Positions 55,680-64,000 of a DNA stretch of 64,000 bases are shown in pieces (position 1 is the first letter of the stretch; each line of letters begins with the position of its first letter). The position numbers were made by a program, and so were the translations under genes. The notes under the pieces are model-generated. The model was not told where the DNA came from and made no database searches. It saw only the letters and a program-made list of their open reading frames with translations. Location of the stretch: contig NZ_CANLFB010000013.1 of assembly GCF_947489755.1 (NCBI RefSeq), positions 1 through 64,000 of the forward strand, written 5' to 3'. The DNA is from an uncultured Psychromonas sp. GTDB lineage: Bacteria > Pseudomonadota > Gammaproteobacteria > Enterobacterales > Psychromonadaceae.

Positions 55680-56030
55680 TTTTGATTTTTGATTTTGGCT
55701 CGTCTGCGCTCGTTGGGGCATTTTGATTATTGTATGCAGTGTTTTCGCCTTGTCGGCGACTTTACTTTCTCTCTGCCAGCAGAGAAAGTAAGCAAAGAGA
55801 CTGGCACCCAATTCGTTTTTTAACCTGAATAAATAACAGCCTTCTTAACGCACCGCCCATACTCGACATCCATGTCTCGAAATGAGCTAGCAACGGCAAA
55901 GTGCACGCAGAGCTTAGCCCGCTTATTTAACTATGCTGTCGCATAAATCGCTCCCTGCCTTACCTTGCTAAAGGCTGTAATTGATTCAGAAAAATTCAAC
56001 GGGAGGGTAGACGTAGCCACATTTTGTATC
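55680..56030. repeat. Diverged single copy of the left-end repeat
   Basis: It keeps the same order of blocks as the 75-965 repeat: GGCTCGTCTGCGCTC, CTTGTCGGCGAC, a CTTTC...GAAAG pair, GACTGGCACC, AACGCACCG, CATCCATGT, TTGCTAAA and TCAACGG. Spacer sequences differ. Rest of 55644-56187 shows nothing else, and no gene. Confidence 0.7.
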
Positions 56031-56187
56031 GTTCTTTATTAACTTATTGATACTGTTGGTTTGGTTAGTGGTTGTCTTGCGTTCTAAATGCGATTGACAT
56101 AGTAATACTTGAAGTTAATTTAAATTATTTTCTAGGGATTTGATATGATTGTTTGATGATTATTTATAAGAATTACTGAAGGATTTA

Positions 56188-56649
56188 ATGCTTAAAAATA
56201 CAGATTTAACTTGTGAGCTTATGGAAGCTAACACAACAAAAAATAATAAAGTATTAAACCCTGATAACGGTACTCTTATTTTTGGAAAAATTCCTGATAA
56301 CCCAACAGGGATACCAAGTGGTCTTATTTACTTAAGATTAGGCTATATAGGGAACGGTTCAGCGAGAAAAGGAGCTTTTGGAGCTAGGCATATTTGGGAA
56401 AAGCACCAGACGGACTTATCTATCCAGAAACCAGAAGACTTACCTAAAACTCTTGCTAACATACTTACGGCTGGAGTTGATATATTATATGAAGATTCAA
56501 ATAAACCAGTTGTGTTAAATACACAAAAAGGTTTAGTTTCTTTGCAGTTAAAGAAAGATATTAGTGGCGGTAATGAATATTCAATTATTTCAGCATATGG
56601 GAGAAAAAATAGTAGAGGAGTTGTATTTGCAAAACTAGAAAAGGCTTAA
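56188..56649 (+). CDS. Small protein, possible BECR-type nuclease domain
   Basis: 153 residues. GAFGARHIWEKHQ at ~67-79 and IISAYGRKNSRG at ~131-142 resemble the conserved His and Tyr/Ser-containing ends of Barnase-EndoU-ColicinE5-RelE-like (BECR) toxin domains, including phage versions. This is pattern recall and low certainty. AAGGATTTA precedes the ATG. No immunity-like gene follows; instead ~450 bp of apparently decayed DNA. It lies between a dispersed repeat and the ECF operon, so it is probably a recent arrival. Confidence 0.4.
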   Translation: MLKNTDLTCELMEANTTKNNKVLNPDNGTLIFGKIPDNPTGIPSGLIYLRLGYIGNGSARKGAFGARHIWEKHQTDLSIQKPEDLPKTLANILTAGVDILYEDSNKPVVLNTQKGLVSLQLKKDISGGNEYSIISAYGRKNSRGVVFAKLEKA

Positions 56650-57106
56650 ATATTAAGCCTCAGCAGTTAAAGGATATAGTTCGTAGCCTCTCTTTAGCAC
56701 AATGGGGTCAGAGATCATCCATTATTGAATGTAACTATAATCAAACTCTCTTAGCAAAGTTTGTGGCAGGAGAATTGGCAGACTTGTAGCTAAGTAATCC
56801 AACCAAAAACGCTCTTCCAAATCCAATTATAACGAGGGTATAACCAAACTTCAAGCTAAGAACACATTAAAAAAGTTAAAAACAGATCACAGGGGATCAT
56901 TGGCTCTCTTAAACTTAAAGGCAAAAAGACTGAACTCCGAATTTAAGCTCTTCGATGAGTGCAGAAGGACTAATTCCTTCTTAAATAAGATCCCATTAAT
57001 ATCGGCTGATTATTCTTTTATTTCTAGACATCTAGACTCTTAGACTTCTTATTGCTTTTCATTACCCGTATAATCAGCGCCGTCTAATTTAATTAATGAG
57101 GTATAC
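56650..57106. other. Gene-free stretch, possibly a decayed gene
   Basis: 457 bp with no long frame. AATGGGGTCAGAGATCATCC at ~56700 is a phrase often seen next to REP/IS200-type transposase genes, so this may be the scar of one. A GAAGGA-CTAA-TTCCTTC hairpin lies at ~56965-56980. CGTATAATCAGCG at ~57067-57079 includes a good -10 box before the ECF genes. I saw no thiamine or cobalamin riboswitch. Confidence 0.4.
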
Positions 57107-57655
57107 ATGAAGTTAACCACTAAAACGGTTGTTGTTATTGCTGTAGGGGCTGCCCTTTATGGCATTGGTGGGTTACCTATGTTTGGTATACCTGTATTCG
57201 CTAATACAACGTTAAAACCTGCGATGGCGATTCTTGCGCTATTTTCTGTCTTATTTGGTCCGCTAGTTGGTTTTTTAGTGGGTTTTATCGGTCACTGGGT
57301 GACTGATTTATTCGCAGGTTGGGGCGTTTGGTTTACTTGGGTGTTAGGCTCAGGGATTGTTGGTTTGGTGATTGGTTTATTCCCAAGGTTAACGAATCAA
57401 AGAATTCAATCTGGTCTCTTTGAGATGAAAGATTTTATATTGTTTGTTGTGCTTGCGTTAGTTGGTAATGTCGTTGGTTATGGTTGTTCTGCTTTCTTAG
57501 ATACGATTTTATATGCAGAACCGTTTGCTAAAGTATTTACGCAGCTTATATTTGTTGCTTCGGGTAATACGCTGTTAATTGCTGTAGTGGGTTACTTTAT
57601 TTTGAAATCTGCTGCTAAGCGAAATCAACAAAGTAGTCATCTGAGCGAGGAATAA
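57107..57655 (+). CDS. ECF transporter S component (UPF0397 family)
   Basis: 182 residues, five to six membrane helices. [19 protein letters not shown] and [20 protein letters not shown] plus [17 protein letters not shown] are the UPF0397 signature, substrate-binding subunits of energy-coupling-factor importers. Substrate unknown, typically a vitamin or its precursor. GAGG upstream. First of three genes coding for S, double ATPase and T subunits. Confidence 0.85.
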   Translation: MKLTTKTVVVIAVGAALYGIGGLPMFGIPVFANTTLKPAMAILALFSVLFGPLVGFLVGFIGHWVTDLFAGWGVWFTWVLGSGIVGLVIGLFPRLTNQRIQSGLFEMKDFILFVVLALVGNVVGYGCSAFLDTILYAEPFAKVFTQLIFVASGNTLLIAVVGYFILKSAAKRNQQSSHLSEE

Positions 57656-57661
57656 TCAGTA

Positions 57662-59362
57662 ATGCAGATTGAATTTTCAGATTTTTCTTTTCAATATAAA
57701 TCGTTGGATAAACCAACGCTTAAAAATATTAATCTGAAAATACAAAAAGGCGAAAAAATTGTCATCATCGGCGCAAGTGGCAGTGGTAAGTCAACTATCG
57801 GTCGATGTTTAAATGGACTGATTCCACATGCGATAAAAGGGCAGTGTTCGGGCCAACTTAACATTGCGGGTAAAGATACTAGCCGTTTTGAAATGCAACA
57901 TTATACGGAATTAGTTGGTACTGTATTACAGGATACTGACAGCCAGTTTGTGGGATTGACGGTAGGTGAAGATATTGCCTTTGCATTAGAAAACCAATGT
58001 ACGCCAACAGTTGAAATGTATCCCGTCGTAAAATCCACAGCACAGATGGTTGAGCTAGAATCGATGTTAGATCGTTCTCCGCAAGAGTTGTCTGGCGGAC
58101 AAAAACAGCGTGTTTCATTAGCGGGGATTCTAGTAGATGATGTTGATATTTTATTGTTTGATGAGCCCTTAGCGGCACTCGATCCTAAAACTAGTAAAAA
58201 AACCATTGAGATTATCGACCAGTTACATCGTGATGCAGGTAAAACCATTATTATTATTGAACATCGTTTAGAAGATGTTTTACATCGCGATGTTGACCGT
58301 ATTATTTTGATGGCAGAAGGGCAAATCGTTGCTGATATGACGCCTGATGAACTATTAGCTTCTTCGTTACTTGAAACCCATGGAATACGTGAACCACTTT
58401 ATTTGTCGGCATTAAAGTCTGCGGGTTGTACTCTTAACAGGAATGATAAACCAGCTAATTTGAGATCATTGTCTTTAGAACAATATAAAGGGGATGTATT
58501 GGATTGGTTTAATGCTTCTCACATAGATGCTCTGCCTATAGAGCAACCTGCGTTATTAACGTTATCAGGATTAACTTACTCTTATAATGGCGATGTTAAT
58601 GCCGTTGATGATGTTAGTTTTTCGGTTAACAAAGGTGAGTTTGTTTCGATTCTAGGTAAAAATGGCTCAGGCAAATCAACGTTAACAAAACTCATTATGG
58701 GCGTTGTTGAGCCTGACTTAGGTAAGATCTTCCTTAATGATCAAGATCTTGCTGAGTTAAGTATTTTTGAACGTAGCCAACGTGTTGGTGTGGTGATGCA
58801 AAATCCCAATCATATGATTTCACATCACATGATAGTGGATGAAGTCGCTTTTGGTCTGCGTAATCGGGGTGTCGACGAAAAGATCATTGATGAAAAAGTA
58901 ATGCATGTACTCACGCTTTGTGGGTTAAAAAAATACCGTAATTGGCCAATTGATGCATTAAGCTATGGCCAGAAAAAGCGTGTCACTATCGCTTCTATTC
59001 TGGTGTTAGAGCCTGAGTTATTGATTTTAGATGAGCCCACGGCAGGGCAGGATTACCGTAGTTATACTGCCATGTTGAGTTTCATTAAAGAACTGAATGC
59101 TAACTTAGGCATTACCGTGGTGATCATCTCTCATGATATGCATCTGGTTTTGGAATATACAACACGCTCTATTGTGTTATCCGATAGCAAGTTAATTGCA
59201 GATGCGCCAATGACTGACGTGTTTAGTCAACCTGATTTATTAGCCAAAGCTAACCTCACTACCACCAGTTTATATGAATTAGCGGTTCATTTAGGTATCC
59301 ATGATACCAGTGCGTTTATGCAATATTTCATTCAAACAGAACAAGCGAGAAACATTGCGTGA
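57662..59362 (+). CDS. ECF-type transporter ATPase, two fused ABC domains
   Basis: 566 residues, two complete ATPases in one chain. Walker A: GASGSGKSTIG and GKNGSGKSTLT; signature LSGGQKQRV in the first and a variant LSYGQKKRV in the second; Walker B LLFDEPLAALD and LILDEPTAGQD. This fused A1-A2 form usually accompanies UPF0397 or YkoE S components. It overlaps the T gene by four bases (GTGA), so translation is coupled. Confidence 0.92.
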   Translation: MQIEFSDFSFQYKSLDKPTLKNINLKIQKGEKIVIIGASGSGKSTIGRCLNGLIPHAIKGQCSGQLNIAGKDTSRFEMQHYTELVGTVLQDTDSQFVGLTVGEDIAFALENQCTPTVEMYPVVKSTAQMVELESMLDRSPQELSGGQKQRVSLAGILVDDVDILLFDEPLAALDPKTSKKTIEIIDQLHRDAGKTIIIIEHRLEDVLHRDVDRIILMAEGQIVADMTPDELLASSLLETHGIREPLYLSALKSAGCTLNRNDKPANLRSLSLEQYKGDVLDWFNASHIDALPIEQPALLTLSGLTYSYNGDVNAVDDVSFSVNKGEFVSILGKNGSGKSTLTKLIMGVVEPDLGKIFLNDQDLAELSIFERSQRVGVVMQNPNHMISHHMIVDEVAFGLRNRGVDEKIIDEKVMHVLTLCGLKKYRNWPIDALSYGQKKRVTIASILVLEPELLILDEPTAGQDYRSYTAMLSFIKELNANLGITVVIISHDMHLVLEYTTRSIVLSDSKLIADAPMTDVFSQPDLLAKANLTTTSLYELAVHLGIHDTSAFMQYFIQTEQARNIA

Positions 59363-60198
59363 AAGCAGAAAAAATATCATTTGGGATAAGTTATATTGAT
59401 ACTAAGTCCGCTCTTCATCAATTAAATGGAATTACTAAGTTTGTTCTGTTTATGGCTTGGGTGACAGTGGTACTGACGACCTTTGATTTACGCCTTATTA
59501 TTGCCTTAGTTTGTTTAGGCTTATTACTGCTTAAAATGACCAAGGTGCCTGTTAAAGCTTACCGCGCATTGTTGATTGCTACCGCGAGTGTGTTGTCATT
59601 AAATGCTTTATTCATGTTTTTATTAGCGCCACAGCAGGGAACTGAATTCATGGGAACTGAGACGGTGCTATTGCCCCTTGGTTTTTATTCAATTACGCAA
59701 GAAACACTCTTTTATTTAGTGACGATCACCTTAAAGTATTTCAGCATGTTTCCGATTGCGTTAGTGTTTGTGTTTACGACACATCCTACTGAATTTTCGG
59801 CGAGTCTTAACCGTTTAGGTGTGCCTTATAAAATAGCTTATGCAGTGAGTTTAACATTACGTTATTTACCTGAAATTAAAAAAGATTACGTGAATATAAT
59901 GCATGCTCAACAAGCGCGTGGTATTGAGTTGTCTAAGAAAGCATCTTTATTTTCTCGTTTAAAAAATCTAACCAATATTTTAGGCCCATTAATTTTCACT
60001 AGCTTGGATAGAACAGAAGAGATATCAAATGCCATGACATTACGTGGTTTTGGACGTAATAAGTCACGGACTTGGTATAGTTTAAAACCTTTAACCGGTA
60101 AAGACTGGGTCTGTTTACTAACGATTATCGTCTGCGTTTCGTTAGCAATTGTTAAACGCGTCATTGAGCCTCAGTTATTTTGGTATCCGTTTAATTAA
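59359..60198 (+). CDS. ECF transporter T component (CbiQ/EcfT family)
   Basis: 279 residues, membrane protein with five or so helices (~28-50, 55-100, 115-150, 250-270). The cytoplasmic coupling motifs are AQQARGIEL and AMTLRGFGRNK, the two A-R-G boxes that contact the ATPases. GTG start overlaps the stop of the ATPase gene. With the two upstream genes it makes a complete importer. Confidence 0.9.
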   Translation: MKAEKISFGISYIDTKSALHQLNGITKFVLFMAWVTVVLTTFDLRLIIALVCLGLLLLKMTKVPVKAYRALLIATASVLSLNALFMFLLAPQQGTEFMGTETVLLPLGFYSITQETLFYLVTITLKYFSMFPIALVFVFTTHPTEFSASLNRLGVPYKIAYAVSLTLRYLPEIKKDYVNIMHAQQARGIELSKKASLFSRLKNLTNILGPLIFTSLDRTEEISNAMTLRGFGRNKSRTWYSLKPLTGKDWVCLLTIIVCVSLAIVKRVIEPQLFWYPFN

Positions 60199-60327
60199 TA
60201 GTCGACTGATTGCCTGTATTTATAGTTCTAATTATTAAGCACATGTTACCTTTTTAATCTGTGTTAATCTCCGTATTAGAAAGTGCTATCCACTAACGTT
60301 AGTCACTGCGGCGAAAGGTCACTATTA

Positions 60328-60804
60328 ATGAAAAAAATTGCTATTTTTGCTGATGTTCAAAACATCTATTACACCACTCGCCAAGCCTATGGAAAACAAT
60401 TTAATTATCGTAAGTTGTGGCAACAGATATCAGCTCAAGGCGACATTGTTTGTGCTTATGCTTATGCTATTGACCGTGGTGATGACAAACAACAAAAGTT
60501 TCAAGAGGTGTTAAAATACGTTGGATTTGACGTAAAACTTAAACCTTTTATTCAACGTAGTGACGGTACTGCAAAGGGCGATTGGGATGTCGGCATTACT
60601 ATTGATGTAATGGAAGTGGCGTCTTCAGTTGATACAGTGATTTTACTAACGGGTGATGGAGATTTTGCTATTTTACTAGATAAAGTAAAAGACGTTTATC
60701 AAGTCACAACAGAAGCTTACGGTGTGCCTAAGTTAACGGCAAAAGCATTAATAGATGCTTGTAGCGTATTTCATCCTATTGAAAGTGAACTGTTATTAAA
60801 TTGA
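60328..60804 (+). CDS. NYN-domain protein, LabA/DUF88 family
   Basis: 158 residues. PIN-like NYN nuclease fold: KKIAIFADVQNIYYT (first Asp), KGDWDVGITIDVM and ILLTGDGDFAILLDKV (acidic cluster), as in LabA-like proteins, putative RNases. The ATG at 60328 has AAAGG upstream; an earlier frame start at 60283 does not. Single gene; target RNA unknown. Confidence 0.88.
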   Translation: MKKIAIFADVQNIYYTTRQAYGKQFNYRKLWQQISAQGDIVCAYAYAIDRGDDKQQKFQEVLKYVGFDVKLKPFIQRSDGTAKGDWDVGITIDVMEVASSVDTVILLTGDGDFAILLDKVKDVYQVTTEAYGVPKLTAKALIDACSVFHPIESELLLN

Positions 60805-61007
60805 GCTTAATTTAACTGAGCGAAATTTCAATCTTCAATCTTCAAATTAAATTTGAACGATCATTAATTTCCTTAGTCATAAATAGTGAGGGCTTTAATC
60901 AATTGCCAACCTTAACCTATTGTTTAAATAACAATTATTAGTTAATAAAGTCAATGATATTAAAGGCTACTTTCACTTTTTATTTCTTTTAAAGAATGAG
61001 GATATTT

Positions 61008-61355
61008 ATGTTTAAAGGTTTAATCGTAGTTCTATTTACTAGTTTATTTTCTCTTAGCGCTTTTGCTGCATTCGTTGGTCCAGGATCAACATCAATACAA
61101 ACAACCACAGTAAAAGAAGCTATTGAATTAGCAGATGATAGCAAAGTCGCATTAGAAGGCACGCTAGTTAAACAAACTTCTGACGAACACTACTTATTCA
61201 GAGACCAAACGGGTGAAGTAATGGTCGAAATAGATAGCGAAGATTTCCGCCATGTTACCGTAACGCCTGAAGATAAAATTCGTATCACTGGTGAAGTGGA
61301 CAGTGACTGGTCTGAAAACAAGATTGATATCGATCATTTAGAACTTATTAAGTAA
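61008..61355 (+). CDS. Periplasmic OB-fold protein, YgiW/YdeI (BOF) family
   Basis: 115 residues. Signal peptide ending LSAFAAF, then an OB fold (TVKEAIELADDSKVALEGTL, HYLFRDQTGEVMVEID, ITGEVDSDW). Members protect against envelope and peroxide stress. GAGG six bases before ATG 61008 favours it over the ATG at 60996, which overlaps that site. Confidence 0.9.
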   Translation: MFKGLIVVLFTSLFSLSAFAAFVGPGSTSIQTTTVKEAIELADDSKVALEGTLVKQTSDEHYLFRDQTGEVMVEIDSEDFRHVTVTPEDKIRITGEVDSDWSENKIDIDHLELIK

Positions 61356-61377
61356 TGTTTTAATAAGCTTAAAAGAG

Positions 61378-61408
61378 AAATGCCGCTTTATTAAAGCGGC
61401 ATTTTTGT
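61378..61408 (+). terminator. Intrinsic terminator of the YgiW-like gene
   Basis: AAATGCCGCTTTA-TTAAAGCGGCATTT stem followed by TTG, 23 bp after the stop. Confidence 0.85.
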
Positions 61409-61439
61409 ATGTGTCGATAACTGTTAAGCAATTAAATCG

Positions 61440-61565
61440 CCAGGTGACTAGTCGCTAAAAAACTAAGTCATTAACTGTTAAAGAATCAAGTCATTAAGCG
61501 TTAAAGAACCAGTAACTAATTAAATATCAAGGTAAGAAACTAAATATCTAAGTAAGTAACCAATG
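61440..61565. repeat. Degenerate short repeats before hemB end
   Basis: AAGTCATTAACTGTTAAAGAA is repeated once as AAGTCATTAAGCGTTAAAGAA, followed by AACTAAATAT-type echoes. Non-coding. Confidence 0.65.
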
Positions 61566-61578
61566 ACAGCTTAAATTG

Positions 61579-62652
<1,074 letters not shown>

Positions 62653-62749
62653 TCAAAAGTAATGTTAAATACAAATAAAAATATTTACTACCTTAAAGCC
62701 AATTGAAATAAACCCAATTGAAAGTGAGAGCGAACATTAATAATGCGCT

Positions 62750-63532
62750 TTAAGTTAGGTTAAAAAAAGCCTTACTTGTTTTTTCGGTAGAGGCTAAAAA
62801 CTCGTGTAAATCTTGCTGACGAGCATGCGCAATGGTTTCAGCGATATAAGGTAAATACTTCGGTTCATTACGACTTGATTTTGGTTTAGGACGCATTGAA
62901 CGAGGTAATAAATAAGGGCTGTCGGTTTCAATCATTAAACGATCATCTGGGATCATTTTTACTAATTCTAGTAAATGTGTTCCTCGACGTTCATCACATA
63001 TCCAGCCCGTAATACCAATATGTAAATCTAAGGCTAAACAACGCTCGAGCTCTTCTTGAGTGCCCGTGAAACAATGTACTACTGCGCTAGGCAGTTGTTT
63101 GATGTAAGGCGTTAATAACTCAATAAAACGTTGATTAGCATCGCGTTCATGCATAAAAACAGGTAACTGGTACTCAACGGCTAATTCCAGTTGTTGTATA
63201 AACGCTTTTTCTTGTTCTGCAGGTGTTGAGAAATTTCGATTAAAATCTAGACCGCATTCACCAACCGCCTTTACTTCTGGTTGCGTTAATAACTCACGTA
63301 ATTGTGCCACTGATGCTGCTGTCATTGAACTTGCATCATGCGGGTGAATACCTGCGGTACTGTAGATGAAGTCAGGGTTTGCTTTAGCTAACACTAAGGC
63401 TTGCTGGCTTTCAATAAGGTTAGTACCGGTTACCATTAGCTTTGTAAGGCCAGCTTGTTTAGCATTTTCAATAACCGATGCTAAGTCTTTATCAAAACGC
63501 TTATTAGTTAAGTTAACGCCAATATCAATCAT
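62750..63532 (-). CDS. tatD: TatD-family metal-dependent DNase
   Basis: 260 residues, same as E. coli TatD. TIM-barrel hydrolase: [46 protein letters not shown] and [10 protein letters not shown] hold the metal ligands. 3'-5' exonuclease used in DNA repair and degradation. The ATG at 63532 overlaps the tatC stop codon by eight bases; the open frame extends further up but the alignment starts here. Confidence 0.94.
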   Translation of the reverse strand: MIDIGVNLTNKRFDKDLASVIENAKQAGLTKLMVTGTNLIESQQALVLAKANPDFIYSTAGIHPHDASSMTAASVAQLRELLTQPEVKAVGECGLDFNRNFSTPAEQEKAFIQQLELAVEYQLPVFMHERDANQRFIELLTPYIKQLPSAVVHCFTGTQEELERCLALDLHIGITGWICDERRGTHLLELVKMIPDDRLMIETDSPYLLPRSMRPKPKSSRNEPKYLPYIAETIAHARQQDLHEFLASTEKTSKAFFNLT

Positions 63533-64000
63533 TAGCTTTTGATTCTTTATGGATGGTATTTTCTTCTGGATCTTGCTCATCATCTGACGCTGGTTTTTTC
63601 ACATAAAAGCGAGCAAATAATAAACCTAACTCAAATAAAATAAGCATTGGTACTGCTAATAAGGTTTGAGATATCACATCTGGTGGCGTTAATAACATGC
63701 CAAATATAAAAGCGGCAACCACAATATAAGGGCGTTTAGCTCTTAATGAATCAGGTGTTGTTGCGCCTGTCCAACATAACAGCAAAGTGGCAACGGGTAT
63801 TTCAAATGCTAAGCCAAAGGCAAAAAATAATTTTAATACAAAGTCTAAATAACTGCTGATATCCGTAGCGATAGTCACGCCTTCTGGCGCAGTACTGGTA
63901 AAGAATGAAAATACCAAAGGGAAGACAACGTAATAAGAAAATACCATGCCTAAATAAAATAGCAGTGCGCTACTAATCACTAACGGAGCAATGAGCTTTT
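63525..64000 (-). CDS. tatC: Twin-arginine translocase subunit TatC (C-terminal part, cut by window edge)
   Basis: The frame stays open to base 64000 and reads ..[20 protein letters not shown], so the N-terminus is outside the window. About 158 codons are present. Inner-membrane receptor of the Tat pathway; four membrane helices visible. [35 protein letters not shown] and [19 protein letters not shown] are TatC signatures. The tail is acidic. tatC-tatD order as in E. coli. Confidence 0.95.
   Translation of the reverse strand, partial: KLIAPLVISSALLFYLGMVFSYYVVFPLVFSFFTSTAPEGVTIATDISSYLDFVLKLFFAFGLAFEIPVATLLLCWTGATTPDSLRAKRPYIVVAAFIFGMLLTPPDVISQTLLAVPMLILFELGLLFARFYVKKPASDDEQDPEENTIHKESKAND

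Noticed and set aside
55614-55811. 65-codon minus-strand frame after rhlE
   Set aside because: Lies in the diverged repeat and terminator region; composition is that of the repeat, no start signal.

Overview
The window is chromosomal DNA from a low-GC marine-type gammaproteobacterium. Gene content and order (yfbV next to ackA-pta; fldB/xerD-dsbC-recJ; zapB/rraA; cpxR/fieF; tatC-tatD) follow the enterobacterial/Vibrio/Alteromonadales plan. The low GC, the facultative fermentation set (adhE, ackA-pta, pflBA) and an NhaD sodium antiporter suggest a Psychromonas-like marine organism. That genus guess is an inference, not something the sequence proves.

Layout. 1-1000: tandem copies of a ~371-383 bp non-coding repeat. 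1249-5494: a stretch I read as integron gene cassettes. It has three plus-strand cassettes, each closed by an attC-like imperfect palindrome (1611-1709; 4594-4718, close to the Vibrio VCR type; 5384-5494, decayed). Cassette 1 carries a 4-fold beta flower protein. Cassette 2 carries a HEPN-like gene split by an IS30-family insertion, followed by a Shedu (SduA) defence nuclease. Cassette 3 carries a PD-(D/E)XK nuclease-like protein. No integrase gene is visible. This is the accessory and most interesting part of the window.

5900-21750: anaerobic carbon metabolism. adhE (FNR-type boxes upstream), a TqsA-like exporter, an RlmI-like methyltransferase, ackA-pta with yfbV, rlmA, and pflB-pflA (perfect FNR box upstream) turn pyruvate into acetyl-CoA, formate, acetate/ATP and ethanol. 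21750-25600: fldB facing xerD-dsbC-recJ. 25600-32700: DUF3185, trmL, an orphan cpxR divergent from fieF, cysE, DUF1653, zapB facing rraA, pyrBI. 32850-38200: dacB (PBP4), a large lipoprotein, srmB. 38586-41434: cobT-cobS-cobC, the late steps of cobalamin assembly. 41878-43323: nhaD. 44084-47796: pilA-pilB-pilC without pilD. 48016-49125: an unrecognised protein with a possible zinc-binding N-terminus. 50377-55547: chrA, the ABC-F factor ybiT, and rhlE. 56188-60198: a possible toxin-like small protein and a three-gene ECF-type importer. 60328-64000: NYN-domain protein, OB-fold periplasmic protein, hemB, tatD and the C-terminal part of tatC.

The window is unusually rich in intergenic repeats. 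Two arrays of one ~82-90 bp unit lie at 34.4-35.0 and 49.25-50.05 kb. A ~120 bp unit is repeated five times at 51.66-52.25 kb and twice in inverse orientation at 5.6-5.83 kb. A distant copy of the left-end repeat lies at 55.7-56.0 kb. Short 15-20 bp tandem expansions follow several stop codons. Many genes end in clear intrinsic terminators. No tRNA, rRNA or CRISPR array was recognised.
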